The notes: a model not told the origin generated them from the sequence alone. A DNA stretch of 64,000 bases from Xylanibacter ruminicola Ga6B6 (GCF_000687715.1 NZ_JHXD01000002.1:124001-188000); one strand, 5' to 3'. Positions 1-10,204 are shown, counted from the stretch's first letter. Program-made: numbers and translations.

Positions 1-450
1 GACGAGGTGCCCTTGTTTGAGCAGGACCTTGTTGGTAGCATCATTCCTTTTATCGAAGATAACTATCGTGTAGTTGCCGATAAGGGCCACCGTGCGATGG
101 CCGGTCTGTCGATGGGTGGCATGGAAACGATGGAAACCATTCTTAACGATAACGATAAGTTTGCATATTTCTGGGTGTTGAGCGCAGGTTGGTTCCCTGC
201 CCAGAAAGAGCAGTTCGATGGTTATCGCCAGCGTCTTAACAAGGCAGCCGATGGTATCAGAAAAAATGTGTGCCAGCTTGTGTTTACACAGGGCGATCCA
301 GAGGATATCGCCTATCAGAATGGTCTTGCCACACTTAAACTTTTCGACGCTGCCAACGTCAAATACGAGTACTATACCGCTCCTGGTGGTCATACTTGGT
401 ACACATGGCGCAAAAACTTACACCAATTAGCACAACGTATTTTTAAATAG
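1..450 (+). CDS. CE1-type esterase, C-terminal part (5' end outside window)
   Basis: The reading frame is open from base 1, so the gene begins before the window; only the last 149 residues are seen. The fragment has the nucleophile elbow GLSMGG (Ser codon at 109-111) and a late GGHTWYTW block that supplies the catalytic His, as in the enterochelin-esterase/feruloyl-esterase group of alpha/beta hydrolases (CE1). The protein ends in a short QRIFK tail, very like the end of the next gene (QKIFK). The next gene follows after 15 bases on the same strand and belongs to the same family, so the two are probably a tandem duplication in one operon. Substrate is not shown; acyl or feruloyl esters on plant polysaccharide are the usual targets. 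No lipid anchor or signal can be judged because the N-terminus is missing. Confidence 0.85.
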   Translation, partial: DEVPLFEQDLVGSIIPFIEDNYRVVADKGHRAMAGLSMGGMETMETILNDNDKFAYFWVLSAGWFPAQKEQFDGYRQRLNKAADGIRKNVCQLVFTQGDPEDIAYQNGLATLKLFDAANVKYEYYTAPGGHTWYTWRKNLHQLAQRIFK

Positions 451-1707
<1,257 letters not shown>

Positions 1708-1711
1708 TAGC

Positions 1712-1746
1712 AAAAAGAACCCTCACCGATTGGCGAGGGTTCTTCT
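1712..1746. terminator. Bidirectional rho-independent terminator
   Basis: Perfect 9-bp arms AGAACCCTC (1716-1724) and GAGGGTTCT (1735-1743), with an A run before and a T-rich stretch after. It lies between the convergent esterase gene and the MgtC gene, so it can stop transcription from both sides. Confidence 0.85.
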
Positions 1747-2196
1747 TTATTTCTTATGCTTATCTATTTTTCGAAGTACAAAGTTAAAGGCCTCTAAACC
1801 AACCAGTACTAAAACGGTGGATGCTATGGAGAGTACATACATACCGCCTCCACAAGCCAGACCGATGGCGGCTGTAACCCACAAACCTGCTGCGGTGGTT
1901 AAACCACGAACCACATTCTCGCTTTTATGGAAGATGATGGTGCCGGCACCAATAAAACCGATACCCGATACAACCTGGGCAGCTACACGCGATACATCCC
2001 AACGGTGTTCAGGCGTAGTCATAACACCATCGAATCCGTAAGCCGATACTATCATAAATACTGCCGAGCCTAATGCCACTAAGAAGTGGGTGCGCAAACC
2101 TGCCTCTTTGGCTCGGTATTCGCGTTCCAGTCCGATAGCACCTCCAAGGAGTGCGGCTACGAATATACGTAATATAAACTCCCAAGTCATGTCCAT
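1747..2196 (-). CDS. MgtC/SapB family inner-membrane protein
   Basis: A 149-residue membrane protein matching the MgtC/SapB N-terminal membrane domain: GGAIGLEREYRAKEAGLRTH near the start, then hydrophobic segments AVFMIVSAYGF, VSGIGFIGAGTII and a C-terminal helix (VLSIASTVLVLVGLEAFNF). It has only the transmembrane domain; the soluble ACT-like domain of Salmonella MgtC is absent, as in most Bacteroidota homologues. The role of such short forms is not well settled (often annotated magnesium transport or homeostasis). It starts 2 bases after the end of the GNAT-like gene, so the two are probably co-transcribed. An in-frame ATG two codons later (2190) is an equally possible start. Confidence 0.88.
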   Translation of the reverse strand: MDMTWEFILRIFVAALLGGAIGLEREYRAKEAGLRTHFLVALGSAVFMIVSAYGFDGVMTTPEHRWDVSRVAAQVVSGIGFIGAGTIIFHKSENVVRGLTTAAGLWVTAAIGLACGGGMYVLSIASTVLVLVGLEAFNFVLRKIDKHKK

Positions 2197-2198
2197 AA

Positions 2199-3329
2199 CT
2201 ATATCTTTTTACGATAACAACGATGTCGTCTGTGAATAGTGGTATCTAGATACTGCCACTGCGAGAGTACACCCTCGTTGGTCTCCATCTGTGGACCTGT
2301 TTCTGCCCATTTAAAGCCATAGCGCTGGAACTGGCGAATCAGGTCGTCGAAAATCAGGGCGTTGGCACCTTTGCCGCGATACTCGGGTAGTACGCCTATC
2401 AGTAGTAGGTCGACAGTATCGGTGTTATGCCATTTCAGTGTTTTCAGCAATTCCCACCAGCCAAAGGGCAGGAATCGACCATCGCGAGTGCGCTGGAGGG
2501 TACGTGAGAATGAGGGGAAGGTTACACCAAATCCCACCATTTTATCGCCGTCCATAATTCCTGTAACCAGGTTCAGATCGGCAATCTTAATGTAATCGTT
2601 CACCAGTTTGTCTATCTGGTGTTGTGAAAGTTCCGAGAATCCGTACAAATCCTTGTAGGTTGCGTTCAACAGATGGAATACCTCGCGGCCCCAGCCATCG
2701 CTTACCAGTTCCTTGCGGGTAAACTTGTGCACCCTCAAGCCATAGCGATTACGTACCATATCAGTAATCTTGGCAAACTTGACAGGCACCACTTCGGGTA
2801 CTTTTACCTTGCATTCTACATAGTCGTTGTCCTTGATAAATCCCCCCTTCTGTTCCATGTGCTGAGGATAGTAGGGGTAGTTGTAATTAACGTACATGGT
2901 AGATAACTGGTCGAATCCATCTATAAGCATGCCCTCACGGTCGGTATCGATAAAGCCTAACGGACCGGCTATCTCTGTCATGCTTTTAGCTTTGCCCCAG
3001 TCTTCTACTGCTTTCAGGAGTGCTGTGCTCACTTCGGGGTCGTCAATAAAATCAAACCAGCCGAAGCGTACCTGGCGGCATCCCCAGCGCTCATTGGCGC
3101 GATGGTTAATGATGGCAGCCACGCGTCCTGCAATCTCACCATTCTTGTATGCTAAAAAATATTCTGCTTCACAGCATTCAAATGATGGGTTCTTATCGCG
3201 GCGAAGCGTTGACATCTCATCGGCATAGAGATAGGGTACGGCACTGTCGCATCCCCTGTACAGGTCGTAATAGAACTGTACGAACTGCTTAAGCTCACGC
3301 TTGGTTTCAACCCTTTTTATCTTTATCAT
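2199..3329 (-). CDS. GNAT-like acyltransferase family protein
   Basis: A 376-residue protein. I place the start at 3329 (MIKIKRVE...) rather than at an upstream in-frame ATG (3365), because a TACTTTTGC promoter box lies at 3334-3342 and the longer form would begin before the transcription start. Residues about 290-330 (GVLPEYRGKGANALIFDDL) resemble the acetyl-CoA binding motif A of GNAT acetyltransferases, and the N-terminal half has a second GNAT-like fold (GEIAGRVAAIIN). The family is conserved but poorly characterised in Bacteroidota; the substrate is unknown. It is followed after 2 bases by the MgtC gene and lies 52 bases from the end of the helicase gene, all on the minus strand. Confidence 0.75.
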   Translation of the reverse strand: MIKIKRVETKRELKQFVQFYYDLYRGCDSAVPYLYADEMSTLRRDKNPSFECCEAEYFLAYKNGEIAGRVAAIINHRANERWGCRQVRFGWFDFIDDPEVSTALLKAVEDWGKAKSMTEIAGPLGFIDTDREGMLIDGFDQLSTMYVNYNYPYYPQHMEQKGGFIKDNDYVECKVKVPEVVPVKFAKITDMVRNRYGLRVHKFTRKELVSDGWGREVFHLLNATYKDLYGFSELSQHQIDKLVNDYIKIADLNLVTGIMDGDKMVGFGVTFPSFSRTLQRTRDGRFLPFGWWELLKTLKWHNTDTVDLLLIGVLPEYRGKGANALIFDDLIRQFQRYGFKWAETGPQMETNEGVLSQWQYLDTTIHRRHRCYRKKI

Positions 3330-3333
3330 AGGT

Positions 3334-3342
3334 GCAAAAGTA
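3334..3342 (-). promoter_or_regulatory. -7 promoter box for the GNAT-like gene
   Basis: TACTTTTGC on the minus strand, a match to the Bacteroidota TAnnTTTG box. It ends only 4 bases before the ATG at 3329, so the transcript should be leaderless or nearly so. Confidence 0.6.
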
Positions 3343-3381
3343 ATACAAAAAAACGAAACTCGCAAACATTTATGAAGTTTT

Positions 3382-5274
3382 TTACAGTGCCTCTATGTAA
3401 TCGTAGAGCTTCTTGTAGAAAGGATGACGGGTCAGTGTCGAGGCGTCGCCAAGTATGATTAATTTCATTCTAGCGCGAGTGATGGCCACGTTCATACGGC
3501 GCAAATCGCGCAGGAAACCTATCTGTCCTTCGTCGTTGGCACGTACCAGCGAAATCATAATAATGTCGCGTTCCTGTCCTTGGAATCCATCTACAGTATT
3601 CATACTGATAAGACCTTTGAAAGGTTTGAAGAATTCGCGTTTTTTCAGTTGCTGGCGCAGATACTGTACTTGGGCGCGATAGGGCGAAATTACACCCACA
3701 TCTATGCGCTCTTCAAGTATGCGTTCCTTGCCAATCTTTTCAAAATACTGTTGCAAGGCCAGCATGGTTAATTCTGCCTCAGCCTTATTGATACGTCCGA
3801 AAGTTTCGCCCACAAACTCTTCTTTGAAAGTGATGCCGCTCTCTTCGGGGAAATCAAATTGTGAGGTGTCTATCCAGGTCATCGGTATATCCAGGTCCAG
3901 AATGCTGCGGTATTTAACATCTGGTGCACTTTCCACCTGGTTGTTGTAAAACCAGTCGCTCGAGAATCGCATAATCTCTTCGTTCATGCGGTATTGCATT
4001 TTCAGCAGCGTCACCACTTCAGGCTTGTTCTCAGCAATGCGCTCCATCAGCGTTTTTCCTAATCCTGCCTTTAAGGCTTCGTAGCATTTAACGGTGGGTG
4101 GAAGCTGACAGTGGTCGCCAGCCAGTATTACTCTCGATACACGTCGCATAGGTATCCAGCAGGCGGCTTCGAGCGCTTGGGCTGCTTCGTCAATAAATAA
4201 GGTGCCGAATTTCTGACCATCAAGCACTTTATTGGCCGAGCCTACCAAGGTGCAGGCGATAACACGTGCCTCGCTGAACAGATCGTTCTTGATACGCATT
4301 TCCAGTTCGGTGGCACGCTCTTTCAGGCGCTCCACCTTTTGGTGAAATTTCTGGTCGCCTCTTTTGCGATTGGCTCGAACCTCGCGGATGGCCTTTCTTA
4401 ATGCCCAAAGCATCTCGTAGTCGGGGTGGGCCTCAAAACGGCGCTCATAGGTAAACGATAGCATCTTATCGTTCACGCGGGTGGGATTACCTATTCTCAA
4501 TACGTTTACGCCGCGATCGACCAATTTCTCTGATATCCAGTCGACTGCCATATTGCTCTGTGCACAAACCAAAACCTGGTTCTCACGCATCAGGGTTTCG
4601 TAAATGGCTTCTACCAGCGTGGTGGTCTTACCTGTGCCTGGAGGTCCGTGTACTATGGCTACATCCTTGGCTCTAAGAACCTTGTTTACAGCATCCTCCT
4701 GTGTGGCATTCAGGTATGTGAAGTGTAGTGGACTGAAGTTGAATGTCTCTGCCTTCTGCCTGTTATAAAAAAGGTCGCGTAGATAACCTAATCGTCCTTT
4801 GGCGCTCATTACTCTGTCAAGCGCATCAAACATCATCTTATAGCTGGTCTCGTCGAAGAAGAGTTGTATACCTAACTTTTCGGCATTCTGTATCTCCACC
4901 AGTCCCATACCGTCGGGCACAGCCACAACCATTCTGTCGCCATCTACATAGCTCACACAGGCTGTCATCTTAAAATAGCTGATTTTTCCCTCGGTATCCA
5001 CGCTAAAGAATACTACGGGCTTACCATATTCAAAATTATGTTCTATCTCTTCGTCGGCTTGTCTTAAGACCTCTATTACGCGTTGGTTCAGCGAGTTGTA
5101 ATAAGTTTTGCTAACGGTGAGTGGAAACCAAACGTCACCACGTTTTATCTTCCGCTGCAGGCCCATTTGTTCTGTCTGCTGGCGGAATTCTTCTTTCTCG
5201 GCCTCATACTCCATTTGTAGCAGTTGCCGTTGTTTCTGTAGTGCCAATATCGGCGAATCAAGTTGTTTTTCCAT
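3382..5274 (-). CDS. Superfamily 1 DNA/RNA helicase, UPF1/SMUBP2-like
   Basis: A 630-residue cytoplasmic ATPase. Visible motifs in order: Walker A GPPGTGKTTTLVEA (about residues 210-225), motif Ia region VCAQSNMAVDWI, Walker B FIDEAAQALEA, motif III AGDHCQLPPTV, LKMQYRMNEEIM, and the late helicase motifs VISPYRAQV, NTVDGFQGQERDIIMISLVR and MNVAITRARMKLIILGD. This is the set and order of UPF1/IGHMBP2-type SF1B helicases, and the length is typical for the Bacteroidota members. Its exact cellular job (DNA repair or RNA handling) is not established. I place the start at 5274 (MEKQLDSP) because a TAACTTTGC box lies just upstream at 5283-5291. It is divergent from pyridoxal kinase, and the two promoters share a gap of 76 bases. 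Confidence 0.9.
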   Translation of the reverse strand: MEKQLDSPILALQKQRQLLQMEYEAEKEEFRQQTEQMGLQRKIKRGDVWFPLTVSKTYYNSLNQRVIEVLRQADEEIEHNFEYGKPVVFFSVDTEGKISYFKMTACVSYVDGDRMVVAVPDGMGLVEIQNAEKLGIQLFFDETSYKMMFDALDRVMSAKGRLGYLRDLFYNRQKAETFNFSPLHFTYLNATQEDAVNKVLRAKDVAIVHGPPGTGKTTTLVEAIYETLMRENQVLVCAQSNMAVDWISEKLVDRGVNVLRIGNPTRVNDKMLSFTYERRFEAHPDYEMLWALRKAIREVRANRKRGDQKFHQKVERLKERATELEMRIKNDLFSEARVIACTLVGSANKVLDGQKFGTLFIDEAAQALEAACWIPMRRVSRVILAGDHCQLPPTVKCYEALKAGLGKTLMERIAENKPEVVTLLKMQYRMNEEIMRFSSDWFYNNQVESAPDVKYRSILDLDIPMTWIDTSQFDFPEESGITFKEEFVGETFGRINKAEAELTMLALQQYFEKIGKERILEERIDVGVISPYRAQVQYLRQQLKKREFFKPFKGLISMNTVDGFQGQERDIIMISLVRANDEGQIGFLRDLRRMNVAITRARMKLIILGDASTLTRHPFYKKLYDYIEAL

Positions 5275-5282
5275 AAACGTGT

Positions 5283-5291
5283 GCAAAGTTA
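5283..5291 (-). promoter_or_regulatory. -7 promoter box for the helicase gene
   Basis: TAACTTTGC on the minus strand, 8 bases before the ATG at 5274. It rules out the longer in-frame start at 5295. Confidence 0.65.
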
Positions 5292-5334
5292 GCAAAAAAA
5301 TAGGAAAGTATTATCGACTTATCTTAAAAAATAG

Positions 5335-5343
5335 TAACTTTGC
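5335..5343 (+). promoter_or_regulatory. -7 promoter box for pyridoxal kinase
   Basis: TAACTTTGC, 7 bases before the ATG at 5351. It makes the short form of the protein the real one, since longer in-frame starts lie upstream inside the helicase gene. Confidence 0.65.
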
Positions 5344-5350
5344 AGCCGAA

Positions 5351-6163
5351 ATGAAACAGATATTGCTTATTAACGATGTTGTGGGCTATGGAAAGGTTGG
5401 CATGGGAGCCATGTTACCTATCCTCTCTTACTTAGGCATCCCTACGTATAGCTTGCCTACTGCCCTTGTGTCTAATACACTCGACTACGGAAAGTTTAAT
5501 ATCCAGGATACCACCGATTACATCCGTGGTACTCTGCCTGTGTGGAAAGAACTTGGCTTTGGTTTTGATGCCATCTGTACAGGACTGATGTTCAGCGATG
5601 AGCAGGCCAAACTGGTGGCTGGCTACTGCAAAGAGCAGGGCGAACAAGGCACAACGGTATTCGTTGACCCGATTCTGGGTGATGGTGGACGATTGTATAA
5701 TGGCATGACGGAACGTCAGGTGGAGCTGATGCGCGAGATGGTATCGGTTGCGCATCTCTGTTTTCCTAACTATACCGAGGCTTGCTACCTGACCAATACA
5801 CCAATCAAAATGGAAGGTATTAGCTGGGAAGAGGCTGGCGATTTGTTGGACGAGTTGCGCAAGATAGGCACCAAGTCGGCTCTGATAACAAGCTGTAAGG
5901 TAGACGGACGCAATGCGGTGGTGGGCTATAATCACTACGATGATAGCTACTTCCACCTAGAGTATCACGAAATTCCTGGTTTGTTCCATGGTACTGGCGA
6001 TATCTTCTCGGCTGTATTGATTGGTCATCTACTGAATGGCGAGAGCTTGAAGACAAGTACCCGTACAGCGATGGATACTGTATTCCGAATGATTGAGCGT
6101 TACAAGGATACCGATGATAAAAATCGTGGTATTCCAGTAGAGAAATGTCTCGATCTCTTATGA
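5351..6163 (+). CDS. pdxY: Pyridoxal/pyridoxamine kinase
   Basis: A 270-residue ribokinase-fold kinase of the PdxK/PdxY type, which phosphorylates pyridoxal, pyridoxine or pyridoxamine in the B6 salvage pathway. Evidence: the N-terminal NDVVGYGKVGMGAMLPIL stretch, the TGLMFSDEQ region, VDPILGDGG in the ATP site region, and the C-terminal HGTGDIFSAVLIG anion-hole block with the catalytic Asp. The in-frame ORF extends upstream to 5108, but the promoter box at 5335 and the family length support 5351. Its last bases overlap the next gene as ATGA (6160-6163), so the pseudouridine synthase is probably translationally coupled. Choice between PdxK and PdxY is not certain. Confidence 0.88.
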   Translation: MKQILLINDVVGYGKVGMGAMLPILSYLGIPTYSLPTALVSNTLDYGKFNIQDTTDYIRGTLPVWKELGFGFDAICTGLMFSDEQAKLVAGYCKEQGEQGTTVFVDPILGDGGRLYNGMTERQVELMREMVSVAHLCFPNYTEACYLTNTPIKMEGISWEEAGDLLDELRKIGTKSALITSCKVDGRNAVVGYNHYDDSYFHLEYHEIPGLFHGTGDIFSAVLIGHLLNGESLKTSTRTAMDTVFRMIERYKDTDDKNRGIPVEKCLDLL

Positions 6164-7524
6164 TCATCCATCCTCTTCATACTAACATTCCCAAACCAGA
6201 ACGGTTCACTTGGCCTTTCTGCTATGAACCTCATCCGCTGTGTTTATTGGCATGCGACGAGGTGAAGCAGGAGATTGAAAGGATAGGTCCGAAAGAGGGT
6301 AAGATGTTTGGGGTCCTGGTTGTGGAAGTTAATGGCAGCTTAGGTTTCCTAGCTGCTTATTCTGGATTGTTAGAAGGGCGGAACGACTGGCCCTATTTTG
6401 TGCCGCCGGTTTTTGATGCCCAGCAGCCTGATGGCTATTTTAAGCAGAAAGAGCGCGAGATATCTGCGCTTAACCAACACTCATCATCTGAAACTCAAAA
6501 CCTGCACAAAGAGATGTCGCAGAATTTACAACTGTGGCTATTTCAACAATACAGAATCTTAAACGCCCATGGCGAAATTAAAGATCTGGTGGAGATATGG
6601 CGCGACTATCACCAGAACCCCAAAATACAAAAGAAATTTCCCTTACCACCAGGTGGCACAGGTGATTGCTGTGCACCAAAACTGATGCAGTATGCTTATC
6701 TGCAACATTTAAAACCCGTATGCATGGCAGAATTCTGGTGGGGACCTTCGCCTAAAAGCGAAGTGCGTTACCATGGTGAGTTTTATCCTGCCTGCAGAGG
6801 TAAGTGTAAACCTGTGCTTACTTGGATGTTGCAAGGTTTGGAAGTGGATCCCGATCCGGAAACCTCAGGCTTTTTGCATCAAGGCATCGAAATCGTCTAT
6901 GAGGACGAGGCGATTGCGGCTGTTTATAAGCCATCAGGTATGCTGAGTGTACCAGGTAAGACTGATGATTACTCGGTCGCTACATGGGCTAAGGAACGAT
7001 GGGCTGCATCTATGTTGCCTCACCGTCTGGATTTGATGACCTCTGGCATTATGTTGGTTGCCAAAACAACCGTGTCTTATCATCATTTGCAGGATCAGTT
7101 TGCTGCTCGTACTATTAAAAAGAAATACTTGGCTGTTGTTGAGGGCGAAATACAACAACCTCATGGTGTGATCGATCTGCCACTGAGTAGTGATCCAATG
7201 AATCGCCCTTGTCAGATAGTTGACTATGAGCACGGCAAACGTGCCATTACCGAATATCGTGTATTAGACCGTCTGCAATCCCCTACCACTCATCATCCAA
7301 TAACCCTTCTTGCCCTTTATCCTCATACGGGGCGTACGCATCAATTGAGAATGCACTGTGCGCATCAAGAAGGGTTAGGGTGTCCGATTTTGGGTGATGA
7401 ACTCTATGGTCATAAGGCAGATCGACTTTATCTTCAGGCAGAATCGATAGCTTTTGTGCATCCGACTACTGGTAAGCGTTTGCATCTTTTTTGCCCGCAA
7501 GACAAAAAAATATGGCCAATATGA
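6160..7524 (+). CDS. RluA-family pseudouridine synthase with Cys-containing N-terminal domain
   Basis: A 454-residue protein. The C-terminal half (about 235-454) is a RluA-type pseudouridine synthase: YKPSGMLSVPGK, then HRLDLMTSGIMLVAK with the catalytic Asp, and LYPHTGRTHQLRMHCAH. It converts specific uridines in rRNA or tRNA to pseudouridine. The N-terminal ~230 residues are not the usual S4 domain; they carry PFCYEPHPLC, GDCCAPKLMQYAYL, AEFWWGPSP and CRGKCKPVL, so several cysteines are placed as if to bind a metal. I chose the ATG at 6160 because it overlaps the kinase stop as ATGA; a start at 6145 would overlap the kinase further. The target RNA cannot be told from sequence. Confidence 0.88.
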   Translation: MIIHPLHTNIPKPERFTWPFCYEPHPLCLLACDEVKQEIERIGPKEGKMFGVLVVEVNGSLGFLAAYSGLLEGRNDWPYFVPPVFDAQQPDGYFKQKEREISALNQHSSSETQNLHKEMSQNLQLWLFQQYRILNAHGEIKDLVEIWRDYHQNPKIQKKFPLPPGGTGDCCAPKLMQYAYLQHLKPVCMAEFWWGPSPKSEVRYHGEFYPACRGKCKPVLTWMLQGLEVDPDPETSGFLHQGIEIVYEDEAIAAVYKPSGMLSVPGKTDDYSVATWAKERWAASMLPHRLDLMTSGIMLVAKTTVSYHHLQDQFAARTIKKKYLAVVEGEIQQPHGVIDLPLSSDPMNRPCQIVDYEHGKRAITEYRVLDRLQSPTTHHPITLLALYPHTGRTHQLRMHCAHQEGLGCPILGDELYGHKADRLYLQAESIAFVHPTTGKRLHLFCPQDKKIWPI

Positions 7525-7546
7525 CAGATGTTTGCGGATAATTAGC

Positions 7547-7555
7547 TATTTTTGC
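7547..7555 (+). promoter_or_regulatory. -7 promoter box for the M1 peptidase
   Basis: TATTTTTGC, 23 bases before the ATG at 7579, in the short gap after the pseudouridine synthase gene. Confidence 0.5.
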
Positions 7556-7578
7556 AGGCAAATTAAAAAATTAAATGT

Positions 7579-10074
7579 ATGAAAGCGATAAAATTTATAT
7601 GTTTGTGCATGCTAAGTTTCTTTACACTTGGTGTGTATGCTCAGGCGGATAGTCGCGTGGGTAATATCAGCGGTATCCTGTACCAGCTGACGTTTAATGT
7701 GTCAGAGAATCCTCAGGTAAAGGTAACAGGTAAGGCTACAATTACCTTCGATACCAGAACCAAGCAGGACGTGGTACTCGATTTTCAGGGAACACCAGGT
7801 AATGTAATTGTATATAAAGCCAACAAAGGTAAAGGTAAGCAGGCCAGCGTAAAGGTTCAGAATAACCAGATTATTATTCCAGGTAAGCTGTTTAAGCCAG
7901 GAACTAATAAGGTGTCACTCGACTTTACCAGTCAGGATAAAGCCTTTGTTCGTAGTGGTAGTGTGCTGTATACTCAGGTGCAGGCCGACGAAGGCCGTGC
8001 CCTTTTTCCCTGTTTCGATGTAGAGGGCTTGCGTGCTCAGTATCAGACTACCATCAATGCCCCTGCTGGTTGGAAAGCTATTACTGTGGATATGTCAGAG
8101 AAGATGGCACCATCGCACTACGCTTTTGCAGTTGGTAAATTCAACGAGAAATCGTCTACAGTAGATGGTCGTACTTTACGCGTGTTCTACACAGAGACCG
8201 ATCCTGCCAAGGTGGCCCAGATAGATGATGTATTTAAAGAGGTTACTAAGGCCATGAAGTGGATGGAGGGTTACACTGGTATAGCTAACCCTTATGATAA
8301 AGAAGGTGTGGTTTATATCCTGCCCAGTTTCCAGTTGGGCGGTTTGGAGCGTCGTGGTGCAGTAGCCCTGAGCGAGAAGACCATCTTTTTAGGTAAGAAG
8401 CCTTCGAAGGAGGATTTGATGAAACGTACCGAATTGATTGCCCACGAAACGTCTCATATATGGTTCGGTAATATCACTGCTATCGATGAGCCTTGGGCTA
8501 AGGAGGTGCTGGCCAACTTTATGGCATCGAAGATTACCAGCAGTCAGTATAAGAAGAATGAGTTTGAGATAAACTTCATGAATACCTATATGCGCAATGC
8601 GATGAATTTGGATAGGACTGAAGTTTCTCATCCCATTGCTGGTGAGTATGGCGATCCGCATGACCCTGTATGGATGTACGACCATATCAACTATTGCAAG
8701 GCACCAGTAATGATGCGTATGCTTGAAGATGAGATGGGAGCCGAGGCCATGCAGAAAGGTCTGCAACAGTGCATTAAGGATCACTATCTGGGACATATCA
8801 GCTGGAATCAGATTGTCGAAACACTCGACAAGCAGGCTCCTGGTGCTGGCGTACGTCAATTCTGTGATGTATGGGTAAATCAGAAAGGAATGCCAATTAT
8901 CACAACCTCTTTTAAGAATGGTGATGTGATTGTATCGCAGACCGATCCTTATGGACGAGGATTGTGCTGGCGCCAGAAGTTTGAGCTGAAGGTGATTAGC
9001 AACTTAGGACAGTCGCAGACTATCAAGGTTGATATGCAGCAGCCAACCATGACCTTCAAGCAGAAGAGTGGTGCAGCTCCTGGTTATATTATTCCTAACC
9101 AGGATGGTCGCGGTTATGGTCGCTTTACACTCGATGATAACTATGTGAAGATTCTGCCCATGCGTCTCATCACAACACGCAATGACTTGCACCGCTATAC
9201 CTTGCTGAATCTGATTCACGATAATTACCTGCAGGGTAAGTTGGCGCCATCGCACTTTGGCGAGCTGTTCCGTTTCTTGGGGCGTGAGAAGAATCCGATG
9301 ATTATGGAAACAGCCATCGACCAGATGCATAAGATTGCTTCAGACTTGACCATGCAGCAGCGTTATACACTCGAGTTGGTAATTATGGATCTGCTGGGTG
9401 AGAATAAAACCAAGGAGTGCCGCCAGTTGGTATGGCGTAAGTTGGGCACCAGTGCTATCTCGCCTGAGGTACTGAATAAGTTACAGACTATTCTGGATCG
9501 CCATAACGAAAGCGTTTTGGATGAACACGACTATATGGAGATTGCCTATCGCTTGGCTATCACCCGTCCAGATCGTCGTCAGCAGATTCTGGAAAAGGAG
9601 CGCGCTCGCCTCACTACCGATGAATTGCGACAGGAGTTCGATTTCGTAAGTCGTGCTACCGATCCTATTGCCAGCAATCGTGTAGAAGTATTCAAGAGTC
9701 TGCTGAAGCCCGAGAACCGTCAGAATGAGGCTTGGGTACTAAATACCCTGCGATTGTTGAACTCGGATGTGTATGAGCCACAGAGCAATGTTTACATTGT
9801 TGAGGGTTTGAAAGCACTGCCTGAGATACAGAAGACTACCAGTTTGCCTTTCCCAAGTCGCTGGACCAAAACGCTGATAGCATCGCATAAGAGTGCTGAG
9901 GCTAAGACAGAGGTTCAGAAGTTCTTGAATAGCTCTGCCGACTTCCCTGCCAATCTGAAGAACTATGTATATGAGTCGGCCTGGGTGCTGATGAATCAGA
10001 TCCCATACGTGGATAAGACAGTAAAGGTAGCGCCTGCTTCGGCTAAGAAGACTGCCACCAAGAAAAGAAAGTAA
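7579..10074 (+). CDS. Secreted M1-family metallopeptidase-like protein
   Basis: An 831-residue protein with a signal peptide (MKAIKFICLCMLSFFTLGVYAQ). The N-terminal ~200 residues fit the M1 beta-saddle domain. The catalytic region has GGLERRGAVALSE, which aligns with the GAMEN exopeptidase motif, and HETSH (His289, Glu290, His293). The expected third zinc ligand is best matched by Glu309 in WAKEVLANFMA, which gives a spacing of 15 residues after HExxH rather than the usual 18. The C-terminal ~300 residues look helical and repetitive, as in M1 proteins. It probably trims peptides in the periplasm, though the altered motif means activity needs proof. It ends with a strong terminator and stands alone with its own promoter. 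Confidence 0.82.
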   Translation: MKAIKFICLCMLSFFTLGVYAQADSRVGNISGILYQLTFNVSENPQVKVTGKATITFDTRTKQDVVLDFQGTPGNVIVYKANKGKGKQASVKVQNNQIIIPGKLFKPGTNKVSLDFTSQDKAFVRSGSVLYTQVQADEGRALFPCFDVEGLRAQYQTTINAPAGWKAITVDMSEKMAPSHYAFAVGKFNEKSSTVDGRTLRVFYTETDPAKVAQIDDVFKEVTKAMKWMEGYTGIANPYDKEGVVYILPSFQLGGLERRGAVALSEKTIFLGKKPSKEDLMKRTELIAHETSHIWFGNITAIDEPWAKEVLANFMASKITSSQYKKNEFEINFMNTYMRNAMNLDRTEVSHPIAGEYGDPHDPVWMYDHINYCKAPVMMRMLEDEMGAEAMQKGLQQCIKDHYLGHISWNQIVETLDKQAPGAGVRQFCDVWVNQKGMPIITTSFKNGDVIVSQTDPYGRGLCWRQKFELKVISNLGQSQTIKVDMQQPTMTFKQKSGAAPGYIIPNQDGRGYGRFTLDDNYVKILPMRLITTRNDLHRYTLLNLIHDNYLQGKLAPSHFGELFRFLGREKNPMIMETAIDQMHKIASDLTMQQRYTLELVIMDLLGENKTKECRQLVWRKLGTSAISPEVLNKLQTILDRHNESVLDEHDYMEIAYRLAITRPDRRQQILEKERARLTTDELRQEFDFVSRATDPIASNRVEVFKSLLKPENRQNEAWVLNTLRLLNSDVYEPQSNVYIVEGLKALPEIQKTTSLPFPSRWTKTLIASHKSAEAKTEVQKFLNSSADFPANLKNYVYESAWVLMNQIPYVDKTVKVAPASAKKTATKKRK

Positions 10075-10084
10075 TAATAGAAAG

Positions 10085-10114
10085 AGCCCCTCCTGATTGA
10101 ATGGAGGGGCTTTT
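10085..10114 (+). terminator. Rho-independent terminator after the M1 peptidase gene
   Basis: Arms AGCCCCTCC (10085-10093) and GGAGGGGCT (10103-10111), 9 perfect pairs, followed by a short T run. Confidence 0.88.
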
Positions 10115-10137
10115 AATTTAAGTTTTAGGTAAATATA

Positions 10138-10170
10138 TTTGTGATTTCAAATTAAAAATAGTACCTTTGC
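10138..10170 (+). promoter_or_regulatory. Promoter of purL
   Basis: TTTG at 10138-10141 (-33 element), 20 bases, then TACCTTTGC at 10162-10170 (-7 box). Both the sequence and the spacing match the Bacteroidota consensus. Confidence 0.75.
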
Positions 10171-10204
10171 ACGCAAATTAAAATATATATAAAATAAGTA
10201 AGGT

